This document shows, piece by piece, positions 18,554-27,364 of a stretch of 64,000 nt of DNA. The translations under genes and the position numbers were made by a program. Numbering within the stretch: position 1 is the stretch's first letter; each line of letters opens with the position of its first letter. The DNA comes from Arthrobacter citreus (GTDB lineage Bacteria; Bacillota; Bacilli; Bacillales; Bacillaceae_G). The stretch spans positions 4,340,001 to 4,404,000 of the forward strand of contig CP053688.1 of assembly GCA_013200995.1 (NCBI GenBank), given 5' to 3'. The notes beneath the pieces were generated by a model. The model was not told the origin of the DNA. It did not search any database and worked only from the letters and a program-made list of their open reading frames with translations.

Positions 18554-19837
18554 ATGAAAATATGTACAATTGGATTAGGATATATAGGATTACCAACTTC
18601 TGCCATGTTCGCTAAATATGGTAATGAAGTCGTAGGTGTGGATATTAATAAAAGTGTTATTGATAAATTAAATGCAGGGGAAATTCATATAGAAGAGCCT
18701 GGATTAGGTGAAGTTGTAAAAGATGTAGTTAATAAGGGGAACTTTAGAGCTTCATTACAACCTGAACACGCTGATGCATTCATTATTGCAGTACCGACTC
18801 CAAATATTGAAGATGAACATAAATCTTGTGATTTAGGCTTTGTATTATCAGCAGTTAAATCGACAATACCATTTTTACAAAAAGGTAATGTCTTAATTGT
18901 TGAATCAACAATTGCGCCAAGAAGTATGGATGATTTCGTTAAGCCACTTGTAGAGGAAGCTGGCTTTAAAGTGGGCGAAGATATTTTCCTAGTACATTGC
19001 CCAGAACGAGTTTTACCTGGACAAATTATGGATGAATTAATCAATAATAATCGAATTGTTGGTGGAATTACACCAGCATGTTCAGAAGCTGGAGCGAATG
19101 TATATCGCACTTTCGTAAAAGGCGAAATTATTAAAACAGATGCAAAAACAGCAGAAATGTCCAAATTAATGGAGAATACATTTAGAGATGTAAATATTGC
19201 CCTTGCTAACGAATTAACAAAGGTTTGTAATTCATTAGACATTAACGTATTAGACGTGATTCAAATGGCTAATAAGCATCCTCGAGTAAATATTCATTCA
19301 CCAGGTCCTGGTGTTGGTGGACATTGCTTAGCTGTTGACCCATATTTTATCGTTGCAAAATCACCAGATTTAGCAAATATTATCAAACTATCTCGTGACA
19401 CAAATGTATCTATGCCACAATATGTAGTAGACAGTGTTAAAAAACTATTAGTAGGCATAGAAAATCCAAAAGTTGCAGTATTTGGAATTACTTATAAAGG
19501 TAACGTAGATGATATTCGTGAAAGTCCGGCAATGGATATCATTGATTTATTAAATAATGAAGAGATGAACATTTCAATTCATGATCCACATGTACACTCA
19601 AACAAGATTCAATTGAGTTCGATGGAGGAAGCAGTAGAAGGTGCTCACTTAATCTTAGTCTTAACGGATCATAATGAATTTAAGAATATGGACTTTGAAT
19701 CAATCTCGAAACAAATGGAAAATAGAATGTTATTTGATACTAAAAACTGTGTTCCGCCAGTTAACGGTGGGGAGTTAGCGTATGTAAATTTTGGGAATTT
19801 ATATCAGTATACAAATGAGAACGTGGTTGAGGTATGA
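18554..19837 (+). CDS. wecC: UDP-N-acetyl-D-mannosamine dehydrogenase
   Basis: NAD-dependent enzyme of the UDP-Glc/UDP-ManNAc dehydrogenase family, oxidising UDP-ManNAc at C6 to UDP-ManNAcA. Seen are the Rossmann motif GLGYIGLPTSAMFAKYG, VPTPN, CPERVLPG, the catalytic-cysteine motif GVGGHCLAVDPYF and ITYKGNVDDIRESPA. The features GLPTSAMFA and PHCPERVLPG-like text match WecC rather than Ugd/TuaD. The start is ATG 18554 with AAAGAGG upstream; TTG 18536 is in frame but less likely. With mnaA at the window edge it gives the two-step route from UDP-GlcNAc to UDP-ManNAcA. Its stop overlaps the exporter permease start (ATGA). Confidence 0.9.
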   Translation: MKICTIGLGYIGLPTSAMFAKYGNEVVGVDINKSVIDKLNAGEIHIEEPGLGEVVKDVVNKGNFRASLQPEHADAFIIAVPTPNIEDEHKSCDLGFVLSAVKSTIPFLQKGNVLIVESTIAPRSMDDFVKPLVEEAGFKVGEDIFLVHCPERVLPGQIMDELINNNRIVGGITPACSEAGANVYRTFVKGEIIKTDAKTAEMSKLMENTFRDVNIALANELTKVCNSLDINVLDVIQMANKHPRVNIHSPGPGVGGHCLAVDPYFIVAKSPDLANIIKLSRDTNVSMPQYVVDSVKKLLVGIENPKVAVFGITYKGNVDDIRESPAMDIIDLLNNEEMNISIHDPHVHSNKIQLSSMEEAVEGAHLILVLTDHNEFKNMDFESISKQMENRMLFDTKNCVPPVNGGELAYVNFGNLYQYTNENVVEV

Positions 19838-20634
19838 AGAATTTAACTACAATCTTTAAAGAGCATTTTAGCAATTTCTATATGATTGGACGTTTATCCA
19901 ATTATGAGATGAAAAAGGAGTTCGCTGATAGCCAATTGGGTACGGTCTGGGCTTTTATTAATCCTCTTCTACAAATTGGTGTATACTGGTTAATATTCGG
20001 TACTGGTATTAGAAAGGGACTACCTGTTGACGGGATTCCATTCATCTTTTGGATGCTATGTGGATTAATTCCTTGGTTCTTCATTAGTTCGTCAATTTTA
20101 CAAGGCTCTAGTGCCATCTTTAATCGACTTAATACAGTGTCAAAAATGAATTTCCCATTAAGTATTATCCCGACATATGTTATACTTTCGAGATTTTATA
20201 CACATTTGTTTATGCTTGCGTTATTATTAATTAGCGTAGTTTTTAGTCAAGGTTTTGGACATATCAATGTACTTTCTTTACTGTACTTTATGTTCGTAAA
20301 CTTACTATTTGCGATATGTTTAGCTTTAGTTTCATCAACGCTTTCAACATTAATACGTGATATTCACTTATTAATCCAGTCTACAACTAGAATGTTGTTA
20401 TACTTAACGCCAATCTTATGGGTACCTCGTTCTGGAGGAACCCTTCAAAAAATTATGATGTTAAATCCGTACTACTATATTGTAACTGGCTATCGTAGAT
20501 CGATGCTATATAATGACTATCATATGATTTTTTCATTGTATTCAGTTTACTTTTGGTGTTTTATGTTAGCTTTATTAATTTTTGGAGCTGTAATTCATAT
20601 TAAATTTAGAAAATCATTTGTTGATATTTTATAA
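19834..20634 (+). CDS. tagG: Polysaccharide ABC exporter permease (TagG/Wzm type)
   Basis: A 266-residue ABC-2 type permease with six predicted membrane segments and the family's N-terminal LGTVWAFINPLLQIGVYW. It forms the channel that moves a finished lipid-linked polymer across the membrane. The ATG overlaps the wecC stop by four bases, so translation is coupled. The ATP-binding partner follows 84 bases later. Teichoic acid export (TagGH) is the likely role given the TagF-like genes, but a ManNAcA polysaccharide is equally possible. Confidence 0.88.
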   Translation: MKNLTTIFKEHFSNFYMIGRLSNYEMKKEFADSQLGTVWAFINPLLQIGVYWLIFGTGIRKGLPVDGIPFIFWMLCGLIPWFFISSSILQGSSAIFNRLNTVSKMNFPLSIIPTYVILSRFYTHLFMLALLLISVVFSQGFGHINVLSLLYFMFVNLLFAICLALVSSTLSTLIRDIHLLIQSTTRMLLYLTPILWVPRSGGTLQKIMMLNPYYYIVTGYRRSMLYNDYHMIFSLYSVYFWCFMLALLIFGAVIHIKFRKSFVDIL

Positions 20635-20718
20635 AAAACTTTTCTATGTTTAATGAATAAGTAGAGAGTTAGTCGAGCGTAGTTTTAAATTAAATAGCTC
20701 GGATCGTAGGTGAGAAAA

Positions 20719-21507
20719 TTGGTCAAAAAAGTAATTTTTCGTAATGTGTCGAAGAAATTTAAAATGTATAGTAAGCCAACTGATAAATTAAAAGATTTAT
20801 TCTTTGGTGGTAAAAGTGGAGAATATTTTCATGCACTTCAAGATGTTTCTTTTGAAGTAAATCAAGGCGAAATCGTCGGGATCATTGGATTGAATGGTTC
20901 AGGTAAGAGTACAATGTCAAATTTAATTGCAGGTGTTACAATTCCGAACGAAGGTGAAGTTGAAGTAAACGGGATGGCAACATTGATTGCTATTCAGGCT
21001 GGATTAGATAACCGACTAACTGGACTTGAGAATATTCGCTTAAAAGGATTAATGATGGGATTAAGCAAAAGTCAAATCGATGAAATTATTCCTAAAGTAA
21101 TTAAATTTGCAGAAATCGGTAAATTTATTAATCAACCTGTAAAAACATATTCAAGCGGAATGCGTTCCCGTCTAGGATTTGCCATATCAGTAAATATTGA
21201 CCCAGATATTATGGTTGTCGATGAAGCATTATCTGTTGGTGACCCTACATTTACAAAACGATGCTTAGATAAAATGAATGAATTCAAAGAGCAAGGAAAG
21301 ACAATATTCTTTATCAGTCATTCTCTAAGCCAAGTGAAAAGTTTTTGTACAAAAGCACTGTGGATGCACTATGGTACAGTTCGTGAATATGGTGAATGTG
21401 CAGAAACATGTGAAAATTATCAAAGTTTTCTAACTGAATACAATAAACTTTCAGCTGAAGAAAGAGAATTAGATCGAGAAAAGCATATGAAATTAACTGT
21501 TAGTTAA
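20719..21507 (+). CDS. tagH: Polysaccharide ABC exporter ATP-binding protein (TagH/Wzt type)
   Basis: A 263-residue ATPase that powers the preceding permease. Walker A is GLNGSGKST, the signature is [12 protein letters not shown], and Walker B is [13 protein letters not shown], followed by the H-loop FISHSLSQ. It ends about 40 residues after the ATPase core, so it lacks both the long C-terminal extension of B. subtilis TagH and the carbohydrate-binding domain of some Wzt proteins. TTG 20719 is preferred because AGGTGAG lies just before it; GTG 20710 is in frame but overlaps that site. Confidence 0.88.
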   Translation: MVKKVIFRNVSKKFKMYSKPTDKLKDLFFGGKSGEYFHALQDVSFEVNQGEIVGIIGLNGSGKSTMSNLIAGVTIPNEGEVEVNGMATLIAIQAGLDNRLTGLENIRLKGLMMGLSKSQIDEIIPKVIKFAEIGKFINQPVKTYSSGMRSRLGFAISVNIDPDIMVVDEALSVGDPTFTKRCLDKMNEFKEQGKTIFFISHSLSQVKSFCTKALWMHYGTVREYGECAETCENYQSFLTEYNKLSAEERELDREKHMKLTVS

Positions 21508-21515
21508 TTAATAAA

Positions 21516-21552
21516 AATTAGGAGACCAATATAATTGGTTTCCTAATTATAT
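21516..21552 (+). terminator. Terminator between tagH and galU
   Basis: A 15-bp stem (21516-21530 with 21534-21548) with one G-U pair and a three-base loop, ending in an AT-rich run. galU would then need its own promoter, or partial read-through. Confidence 0.7.
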
Positions 21553-21603
21553 TTATAAAAATAAACAAAAAGTTTCGAATGGAACATAGGAGGAAGTATA
21601 CTC

Positions 21604-22479
21604 TTGAATAAAGTAAGAAAAGCAATTATACCAGCAGCAGGACTAGGAACACGTTTCTTACCTGCAACAAAAGCAATGCCGAAAGAAATGTTACCAATCG
21701 TAGATAAACCAACTATTCAATATATCGTTGAAGAAGCTATTGCAGCTGGAATTGAAGATATCATTATTGTAACAGGAAAAGGAAAGCGCTCTATTGAAGA
21801 TCATTTTGATATTTCAATCGAATTAGAACAAAACTTATTAGAGAAAAAGAAATTCGAAATACTTGAAAGAGTACAAGCATCATCTAAAGTTGAAATTCAC
21901 TATATTAGACAAAAAGAGCCAAGAGGTTTAGGACACGCAGTTTGGTGTGCTCGTAAATTTATTGGTGACGAACCTTTCGCAGTACTACTTGGCGATGACA
22001 TTATTCAATCAGATGTTCCTTGTGTTGAACAATTAATTAAACAATACGAGTTAACACACTCTTCAGTGATCGGTGTACAAGAAGTACCTGAAGACGAAGC
22101 TTACCGCTATGGAGTAATTGACCCAGTTGAACAAGATGGCCGCCGCTATCAAGTACGTAACTTCGTTGAAAAGCCAGCTAAAGGTACACAACCATCAAAC
22201 TTAGCAATCATGGGCCGTTACTTATTAACACCTGAAATCTTTGAATTCCTAGAAGAACAAGAAGTAGGAGCAGGTGGAGAAATCCAACTAACTGACGCAA
22301 TTCAAAAGCTAAATAAAATCCAAAGAGTATTCGCATACGACTTTGAAGGCAAACGATACGACGTTGGTGAAAAACTAGGATTCATCACAACTTCAATCGA
22401 TTTCGCACTACAACGCGATGACTTAAAACACGATTTAATGGCGTATATAAAACAAAAAATCGATGAATTCGAAAACTAA
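21604..22479 (+). CDS. galU: UTP-glucose-1-phosphate uridylyltransferase (first copy)
   Basis: Makes UDP-glucose from UTP and glucose 1-phosphate; equivalent to B. subtilis GtaB. Seen are [20 protein letters not shown], the UTP-binding loop, [21 protein letters not shown] and the substrate motif VEKPAKG. At 291 residues it is full length. The start is TTG 21604 with AGGAGGAAG upstream. A second galU lies at 61915. UDP-Glc feeds the GalE enzymes and wall polymer glucosylation. Confidence 0.95.
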   Translation: MNKVRKAIIPAAGLGTRFLPATKAMPKEMLPIVDKPTIQYIVEEAIAAGIEDIIIVTGKGKRSIEDHFDISIELEQNLLEKKKFEILERVQASSKVEIHYIRQKEPRGLGHAVWCARKFIGDEPFAVLLGDDIIQSDVPCVEQLIKQYELTHSSVIGVQEVPEDEAYRYGVIDPVEQDGRRYQVRNFVEKPAKGTQPSNLAIMGRYLLTPEIFEFLEEQEVGAGGEIQLTDAIQKLNKIQRVFAYDFEGKRYDVGEKLGFITTSIDFALQRDDLKHDLMAYIKQKIDEFEN

Positions 22480-22513
22480 ACAAAATTAAAAACTGATTCG
22501 TATGGAGTTTCAT

Positions 22514-23029
22514 ATGCAGAAAAATAGTTCTATTAACACTGTAATCAAATATTGGTTACCAGTTATTCTAATAGCCGGTATTATATTCTATTCTTCGGCT
22601 ACACCGTACGAAAAGCAAGACATAAGACCAGAAATCAGTCATATGACATTCCTATATGACATGATGGAGCATTTCGACTTTGTTCACTTTAATTATGCTG
22701 GAGAAGAGGTAAGTATCAAAAGCTTGGGAGTCCCAGGATTTACAGAATTCTTTATCCGAAAACTCTCCCACTTCACCATTTACCTACTACTAGCATTTTT
22801 TACAATAAGACTATCAAGACTTTATTTCAAAAGATATTACCTAGTAGGAATTCTTATCGCAGCCATCTACTCAATGGGCGACGAATTCCACCAATCATTT
22901 ACAGCGGGTCGTACGCCGCTAGTTCAAGATGTCGTGATTGATTGCATCGGTGCAATGGTCGGAGCTTGTTTGTATTATCTTATTAATAAAAGGCATAATG
23001 CTAGAGTACAGAAAACCATTAGAGTTTAA
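22514..23029 (+). CDS. VanZ-family membrane protein
   Basis: A 171-residue membrane protein with about four hydrophobic segments. YWLPVILIAGIIFYSSATPY, RKLSHFTIYLLLAF and SMGDEFHQSFTAGRTP are typical of VanZ-like proteins, whose molecular role is not settled; VanZ itself gives low-level teicoplanin resistance. ATG 22514 is preferred because TGGAG lies just ahead of it; ATG 22502 is in frame. The terminator hairpin overlaps the last codons. Confidence 0.82.
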   Translation: MQKNSSINTVIKYWLPVILIAGIIFYSSATPYEKQDIRPEISHMTFLYDMMEHFDFVHFNYAGEEVSIKSLGVPGFTEFFIRKLSHFTIYLLLAFFTIRLSRLYFKRYYLVGILIAAIYSMGDEFHQSFTAGRTPLVQDVVIDCIGAMVGACLYYLINKRHNARVQKTIRV

Positions 23030-23045
23030 TCTAATGGTTTTTATT
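23012..23045 (+). terminator. Terminator overlapping the end of the VanZ-like gene
   Basis: Arms AAAACCATTAGA (23012-23023) and TCTAATGGTTTT (23030-23041); the stop codon lies in the loop. Confidence 0.88.
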
Positions 23046-23074
23046 TGTTGTTGTGATTTGCGTTTTACTAAACG

Positions 23075-23604
23075 GAGGAGCAGGGGGCATTGTGGAGGGG
23101 ATTTAGTGATTTACGTAGACGTTGAGGGAATGTGGGAATGATCTATTGATTTATGTAGAGGATGTGGGATTGAGGGGGAAATCTGATGAAATAGGTAGAA
23201 AGCTGTGGGATTGAGGGGAAAATCTAATGAAATAGGGAGATAGATGTGACATTATGGGGAAAATCTAATGAAATAGGGAGAAAGCTGTGGCGTTGAGGTG
23301 AAAATCTAATGATAAGGGCAGATAGATGTGACATTATGCGCGAAATCTGATGAATACGCGAGAGCCTGTGGCTTTATGCACGAAATCTATCCATTTACGC
23401 ACAAAACACAATGATTTATGTACAAAATCCGCTGATTTATGCACAAACCCACTGATTGCAAGACCTGCCAAGTATAATATCAACAAAAAATCCAATATAT
23501 CAACAAAAATCAGTACTATATCAACAAAAACTAATGCTTTATCAACAAAGTTCACAGCTTTATCAATAAAGTACAAAAAGTGTTCGCATATCCAACTAGA
23601 TTCA
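23075..23604. repeat. Array A: long degenerate repeat array, ~21-bp register
   Basis: About 500 bases without a credible gene. In the first half ATCTRATG recurs at 23181, 23222, 23263, 23304 and 23345, exactly 41 bases apart (20+21). Then TTTATG/TTTACG-type units begin at 23373, 23394, 23415 and 23436 (21 apart). Then TATATCAAC/TTTATCAAC units begin at 23496, 23517, 23538 and 23559 (21 apart). The array ends with GTGTTCGCATATCC at 23580, exactly one period after the last unit. Apparent ORFs on both strands show a seven-residue repeat only because 21 bases is seven codons. Confidence 0.85.
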
Positions 23605-23619
23605 GCAGTTATCCACCAC

Positions 23620-23648
23620 TTACAAAAAATGGAAATATGTTTTATAAT
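23620..23648 (+). promoter_or_regulatory. Sigma-A promoter for small membrane protein gene
   Basis: TTACAA (23620-23625), a 17-base spacer, TATAAT (23643-23648). It lies just past array A and 65 bases before a small gene. Confidence 0.75.
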
Positions 23649-23712
23649 GAGGGAGGAAAGTGTTTCCAATATTTTCTAAATAAGTTGCTTTATTACATAC
23701 AAGGGGGAACGA

Positions 23713-23823
23713 ATGATGTCATTATTAAGTGCTTCACTATGGGCGGTAGGAATTATATTATCATGTGCATTCACTTTAAAGATTACTGGAAGTGGTTTTA
23801 AGGCGAAAAAAACTGAAGAATAA
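23713..23823 (+). CDS. Small single-span membrane protein (36 residues)
   Basis: A 36-residue protein starting MMSLLSASLWAVGIILSCAF: one hydrophobic span, then a basic tail ending KAKKTEE. I recognise no family. It has a strong AAGGGGGAA site (23701-23709) four bases before ATG 23713, a good promoter at 23620-23648 and a terminator at 23844-23872, so it forms a complete small transcription unit between two repeat arrays. Membrane insertion is inferred from hydrophobicity. Confidence 0.65.
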   Translation: MMSLLSASLWAVGIILSCAFTLKITGSGFKAKKTEE

Positions 23824-23843
23824 GCAATGTCTACATTATGAAT

Positions 23844-23872
23844 CCATTAGAGGATTAGCTAATGGCTTTTTT
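23844..23872 (+). terminator. Terminator of the small membrane protein unit
   Basis: Arms CCATTAG (23844-23850) and CTAATGG (23859-23865), then a run of T. Confidence 0.75.
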
Positions 23873-23889
23873 GCAGTGCTGCCAAGTGT

Positions 23890-23995
23890 CATATCAAAAA
23901 AATAAATCGATATATCAACAAAAACCAGTGTTATATCAACAAAAACCAATGTTTTATCAACAAAGTACACAAAGTGTTCGCCATTTCCAGATCCA
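23890..23995. repeat. Array B: 21-bp register repeats
   Basis: Units start at 23890, 23911, 23932 and 23953, exactly 21 bases apart, with cores CATATCAAA, TATATCAAC, TATATCAAC and TTTATCAAC. GTGTTCGCCATTTCC starts at 23974, again exactly one period later. It lies between two terminators, so neither flanking gene should transcribe it. Confidence 0.88.
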
Positions 23996-24020
23996 ACACC
24001 CGCTAACCAATTCCCACACA

Positions 24021-24057
24021 TAAAAAAATCTTATCTAACCTCAAGTTAGATAAGATT
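24021..24057 (-). terminator. Terminator of the PNPOx-like gene
   Basis: Arms AATCTTATCTAAC (24027-24039) and its complement (24045-24057); the A run on the plus strand is the U run of the minus transcript. Confidence 0.88.
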
Positions 24058-24064
24058 CCATCTC

Positions 24065-24475
24065 TTACAGTTTAATGAAATTAGGTTCTGTGCCGGCTTT
24101 TTCTACATAGCCGATTTTAACAGGATTCATTTGAATTAGAACATAGTTAGGGTCTTCTGGACCTTCTAGCCATTTAGACAATTCTTCAGTCCAAACTTTT
24201 TCTTCGGCACTTGGATTTTCAATTATTTCGGCCTTTGCAAACATTTCTACAAAGTTGTCGTCTAATCGATCTCCGTCGTGGCCTAGTAGTATATGTACAT
24301 TTGGATTATTTTTTATATCATCTATTTTTTGTGAATTCTTATTAGTAGCGATATAAGGTGTTAGGCCTTTAAAGAAAAATATCATGTAGCAGCTATGTGG
24401 AAAGTCTTCGCGAATGGTCGTAAATAGACCTAATTGCTTCGCTTTTAATACCTTCATAATATTTTGTTGAATCAT
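24065..24475 (-). CDS. Pyridoxamine 5'-phosphate oxidase-like protein (general stress 26-like)
   Basis: A split-barrel flavin-binding-like protein of about 136 residues. LFTTIREDFPHSCYMIF near the N-terminus and VHILLGHDGDRL mid-protein match the PNPOx-like general stress protein 26 group; the reaction is unknown. The frame is open further back to ATG 24544, but AAGGGAG sits 10 bases before ATG 24475 and family members usually begin close to this point, so 24475 is preferred; a 159-residue form cannot be excluded. Confidence 0.75.
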   Translation of the reverse strand: MIQQNIMKVLKAKQLGLFTTIREDFPHSCYMIFFFKGLTPYIATNKNSQKIDDIKNNPNVHILLGHDGDRLDDNFVEMFAKAEIIENPSAEEKVWTEELSKWLEGPEDPNYVLIQMNPVKIGYVEKAGTEPNFIKL

Positions 24476-24719
24476 TTTTAAATAACTCCCTTCAAGTTCG
24501 AAAGATGACTGGTTGCTGGATTCTACCATGTTCATCTCCAACATTAGTAATTCTAGTTATCGAGGTTATAATCCTTTTCGTAATTTAGGTAAAACTAAAC
24601 TTTTATCTGCATTTACCCATCAACAGTTTAAGTGTTTGTTAATTGTTTTACATTTAAACCTATTTTTTTAATCCTTTTGCATATGATATTTAGTAAGGAA
24701 AATTATTTAGGAGGTTATT

Positions 24720-25778
24720 ATGGCTCATCGTTTGTTTTTTATTGTTACTTTTATCGGTGTTCCATTATCGGTAATTGGGAGCTTGATGCATTGGAATGAA
24801 ATTCTTTTATTTATCATTTACTGTGTAACGATTATTGCATTAGCTGGCATTATGGGAAGAGCGACAGAGAGCTTAGCGATCGCAGCTGGCCCACGAATTG
24901 GGGGACTTTTAAATGCGACATTTGGTAATGCGGTAGAGTTAATTATTGCGATATTTGCATTGCAAAACGGGTTATCAGAAGTAGTTTTGGCATCGTTAAC
25001 GGGTTCTGTTATTGGAAATTTACTTCTTGTAGGTGGTCTATCGTTTTTTGTAGGGGGATTAAAGTATAAGCGTCAAAGCTTTAATGTTTATGATGCGAGG
25101 CATAATTCAGGTTTACTAATTTTTGCAGTTGTACTAGCCTTTGTCATTCCAGAAATTTTTTCAGTAAAGATGACCCCGAATGAAACGATGACGCTTAGTG
25201 TAGGGGTTTCGATTGTTTTAATGATTTTATATTTAGCGGCATTATTATTTAAATTAGTTACGCATCGTGGAGTTTATGTTGCAAAAAATCAAGAGATTGT
25301 AGAGGAACATGAAGAAGCTGAGTGGGGAACAACGAAAGCTATGATTGTTTTAGCTTTAGCTACTATAGCAGTGGGCTATGTTTCTGAGAAGCTTGTTCAT
25401 ACATTTACGACCGTCGGCGATAAATTTGGATGGACTGAGTTATTTATCGGTATTATCGTTGTTGCGATCGTTGGTAATGCTGCTGAGCATGCGTCTGCAA
25501 TTGTGATGGCATTTAAAAATAAAGTAGGGGTTTCAGTGGAAATCGCTGTTGGTTCTTCACTACAAATTGCAATGTTTGTAGCACCAGTGTTAGTTATTTG
25601 CTCATTATTTATAGGTGAGAGAATGCCTTTAATTTTCTCTATGCCTGAATTGGTTTCTATGATTACATCTGTATTTTTAACAATTGCTATTATGAACGAT
25701 GGTGATACGAACTGGTTTGAAGGGCTAACTTTATTAGCGGCCTATTTTATCATGGGGATCGGTTTCTATTTATTATAA
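24720..25778 (+). CDS. Calcium/proton antiporter (CaCA/CAX family, YfkE-like)
   Basis: A 352-residue integral membrane exchanger with about 11 spans that expels Ca2+ in exchange for H+. The two inverted alpha-repeat motifs with the acidic ion-binding residues are visible: LLNATFGNAVELIIA (~residues 57-71) and VAIVGNAAEHASAIVMA (~250-266). An acidic loop (EEHEEAEW) separates the halves. AGGAGG precedes ATG 24720. Its place two genes upstream of a yfkD homologue matches yfkE of B. subtilis, with one extra gene between. Confidence 0.9.
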   Translation: MAHRLFFIVTFIGVPLSVIGSLMHWNEILLFIIYCVTIIALAGIMGRATESLAIAAGPRIGGLLNATFGNAVELIIAIFALQNGLSEVVLASLTGSVIGNLLLVGGLSFFVGGLKYKRQSFNVYDARHNSGLLIFAVVLAFVIPEIFSVKMTPNETMTLSVGVSIVLMILYLAALLFKLVTHRGVYVAKNQEIVEEHEEAEWGTTKAMIVLALATIAVGYVSEKLVHTFTTVGDKFGWTELFIGIIVVAIVGNAAEHASAIVMAFKNKVGVSVEIAVGSSLQIAMFVAPVLVICSLFIGERMPLIFSMPELVSMITSVFLTIAIMNDGDTNWFEGLTLLAAYFIMGIGFYLL

Positions 25779-25803
25779 AAACTAAAATTGAAGGTGGTAA
25801 TAG

Positions 25804-26412
25804 TTGAAAATATTAATACGCATTGTATTTTATTTAATTGGATTACTATTTTTAACTTTAGGAATTAGTTTAGCGATAAAAGCTGAACTTGGTGCAAGTG
25901 CATGGGATGCGCTAGCAGTCGGCGAATCGAAAACATTCGGTTTATCTGTAGGGAATTGGATTATCATTAACTCGTCAGTACTTTTATTTATTAATGCCTT
26001 TTTACAAAAAAAACGACCTGATTGGCTTGCAGCAATTACGTTTATATTAATTGGTCGGTTTCTAGATTTTTGGTTAACAGTTGAGTCAGAACATTTATTT
26101 GATGCAAATATTATTACTAGATACATCCAACTCGTACTAGCTATTTTAAGCATGACAATTGGTATTGCTATTTATTTACAAGCAAAGTTTCCATTAAGTC
26201 CAATTGATGATTTAATGATTTCACTCAGTAAACGATTTGGCGTAAGCTTAGGCGTAGCTAAAACGATTGGGGAAGTGTTTGCCCTAGTATTGGCATTTCT
26301 TCTAAAAGGTCCAATTGGAATCGGTACTGTAGTAATTACTTTCAGTATCGGGCCAATACTACAAAAAATTAGAGTTCCAATTGAAAAGCTTTATAATAAG
26401 CTAAGTTCATAA
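25804..26412 (+). CDS. YczE/YitT-like integral membrane protein
   Basis: A 202-residue membrane protein with about five spans. GISLAIKAELGASAWDALAVG and a later KFPLSPIDDLMISLSKRF are typical of the YczE/YyaS group, whose function is not known. The start is TTG 25804 with AAGGTGG upstream, 25 bases after the antiporter gene, so it is likely co-transcribed with it. Confidence 0.75.
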   Translation: MKILIRIVFYLIGLLFLTLGISLAIKAELGASAWDALAVGESKTFGLSVGNWIIINSSVLLFINAFLQKKRPDWLAAITFILIGRFLDFWLTVESEHLFDANIITRYIQLVLAILSMTIGIAIYLQAKFPLSPIDDLMISLSKRFGVSLGVAKTIGEVFALVLAFLLKGPIGIGTVVITFSIGPILQKIRVPIEKLYNKLSS

Positions 26413-26502
26413 CGAAATAATTCATTTATGGAATACATATATTTAAATAAAATGTTCATGCTAAGAGTAAATAATTTCCTTATTTGTGAAAGGGGCATGA
26501 AC

Positions 26503-27306
26503 ATGTCTAAATGGTTAAAACCATTCGTTCTACTAAATATAGTCATTTTATTTATTTCTTTAAATAATGGACAAACAACTTTTGCAGCAAATTCAGAGAT
26601 AAGAGTCCCAGGCTCGGCAGCAAATGTGACAAAGGAAAACACTTATCCAAATCCAACTCAAGACTTGCCAGAATTACAACCAGGTGGACTGGCTAAGCAG
26701 TTATTAGATTCATCGAATGTAAAAATAGAGAATCCTAATCTAATTCGTATGTTTAATGAATCCTCAGTAAGTAAAGCACCATTTGCTGTTGGGTATAACG
26801 CGAAGATTTTCCTAGGTGTTTGGCCTTTAAATTATGAGTCAAATGAGACAACAATTAATTGGCAATATAAAAAAATCAATACAAACTTTCTCGATAATCG
26901 AGGAGAAAAAACGTACAAACGTATTAAGTACTATCAAAACACACAGCAAATTATTCGCGGTGGTTTAACTGCAAAAGTTAGAGATTCAGATGACGTTATT
27001 AACCTAATGATGCATGATGCTTCAGAAAAAACAACTTTGCCACTAGCATACCAAACAGTAGTCGGAGCAGGTACGAAAAACGAACGAGTATATAATGTAC
27101 CACCAAAGCAACTAGGCTATTTATACGCATACGCTCCTGCTGTTAATGAAAAAGGAAAAGTTACATTTGGAGAAGTATATTTAATCTTAAAGGGTAATAA
27201 AAGATCACTTCAAGTGAAAAATGTCGTGTCGCAAGGTGTAGGCGCATGGATTCCTGTCCAAGATTATGTATCGTTTGGGTATTTAGCTACGCCGCAGCCT
27301 AGATAA
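26503..27306 (+). CDS. yfkD: YfkD-family secreted protein
   Basis: A 267-residue exported protein of unknown function. ATG 26503 is chosen because AAAGGGG lies seven bases upstream and it begins a signal peptide (MSKWLKP then a hydrophobic core, likely cut after TTFAA). Upstream in-frame ATGs lack a site. The mature part has no cysteines or catalytic motif that I can see; VPGSAANVTKENTYPNPTQD matches the YfkD family start. Its position between the antiporter and yfkAB matches the B. subtilis order. Confidence 0.82.
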   Translation: MSKWLKPFVLLNIVILFISLNNGQTTFAANSEIRVPGSAANVTKENTYPNPTQDLPELQPGGLAKQLLDSSNVKIENPNLIRMFNESSVSKAPFAVGYNAKIFLGVWPLNYESNETTINWQYKKINTNFLDNRGEKTYKRIKYYQNTQQIIRGGLTAKVRDSDDVINLMMHDASEKTTLPLAYQTVVGAGTKNERVYNVPPKQLGYLYAYAPAVNEKGKVTFGEVYLILKGNKRSLQVKNVVSQGVGAWIPVQDYVSFGYLATPQPR

Positions 27307-27314
27307 AATATGTT

Positions 27315-27354
27315 AAATCCACAAGGGTGATTTTGCTTGTGGATTTTTTGTTTT
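27315..27354 (+). terminator. Terminator after yfkD
   Basis: Arms AAATCCACAAG (27315-27325) and CTTGTGGATTT (27336-27346), followed by T-rich sequence. Confidence 0.9.
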
Positions 27355-27364
27355 ACTGCGCCGC

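Noticed and set aside
18685..19242. 185-residue minus-strand ORF inside wecC
   Set aside because: Shadow frame: the plus-strand gene has all catalytic motifs and clean signals.
23334..23679. Overlapping ORFs on both strands with a seven-residue repeat (FVDKAVN / ISTKTNA style)
   Set aside because: They arise because array A has a 21-bp (seven-codon) period. No ribosome binding site, and the frames are degenerate on both strands.
23075..24005. CRISPR array
   Set aside because: Units are only 21 bp with no separation into constant repeat and unique spacer, sequences are degenerate, and no cas genes are present.
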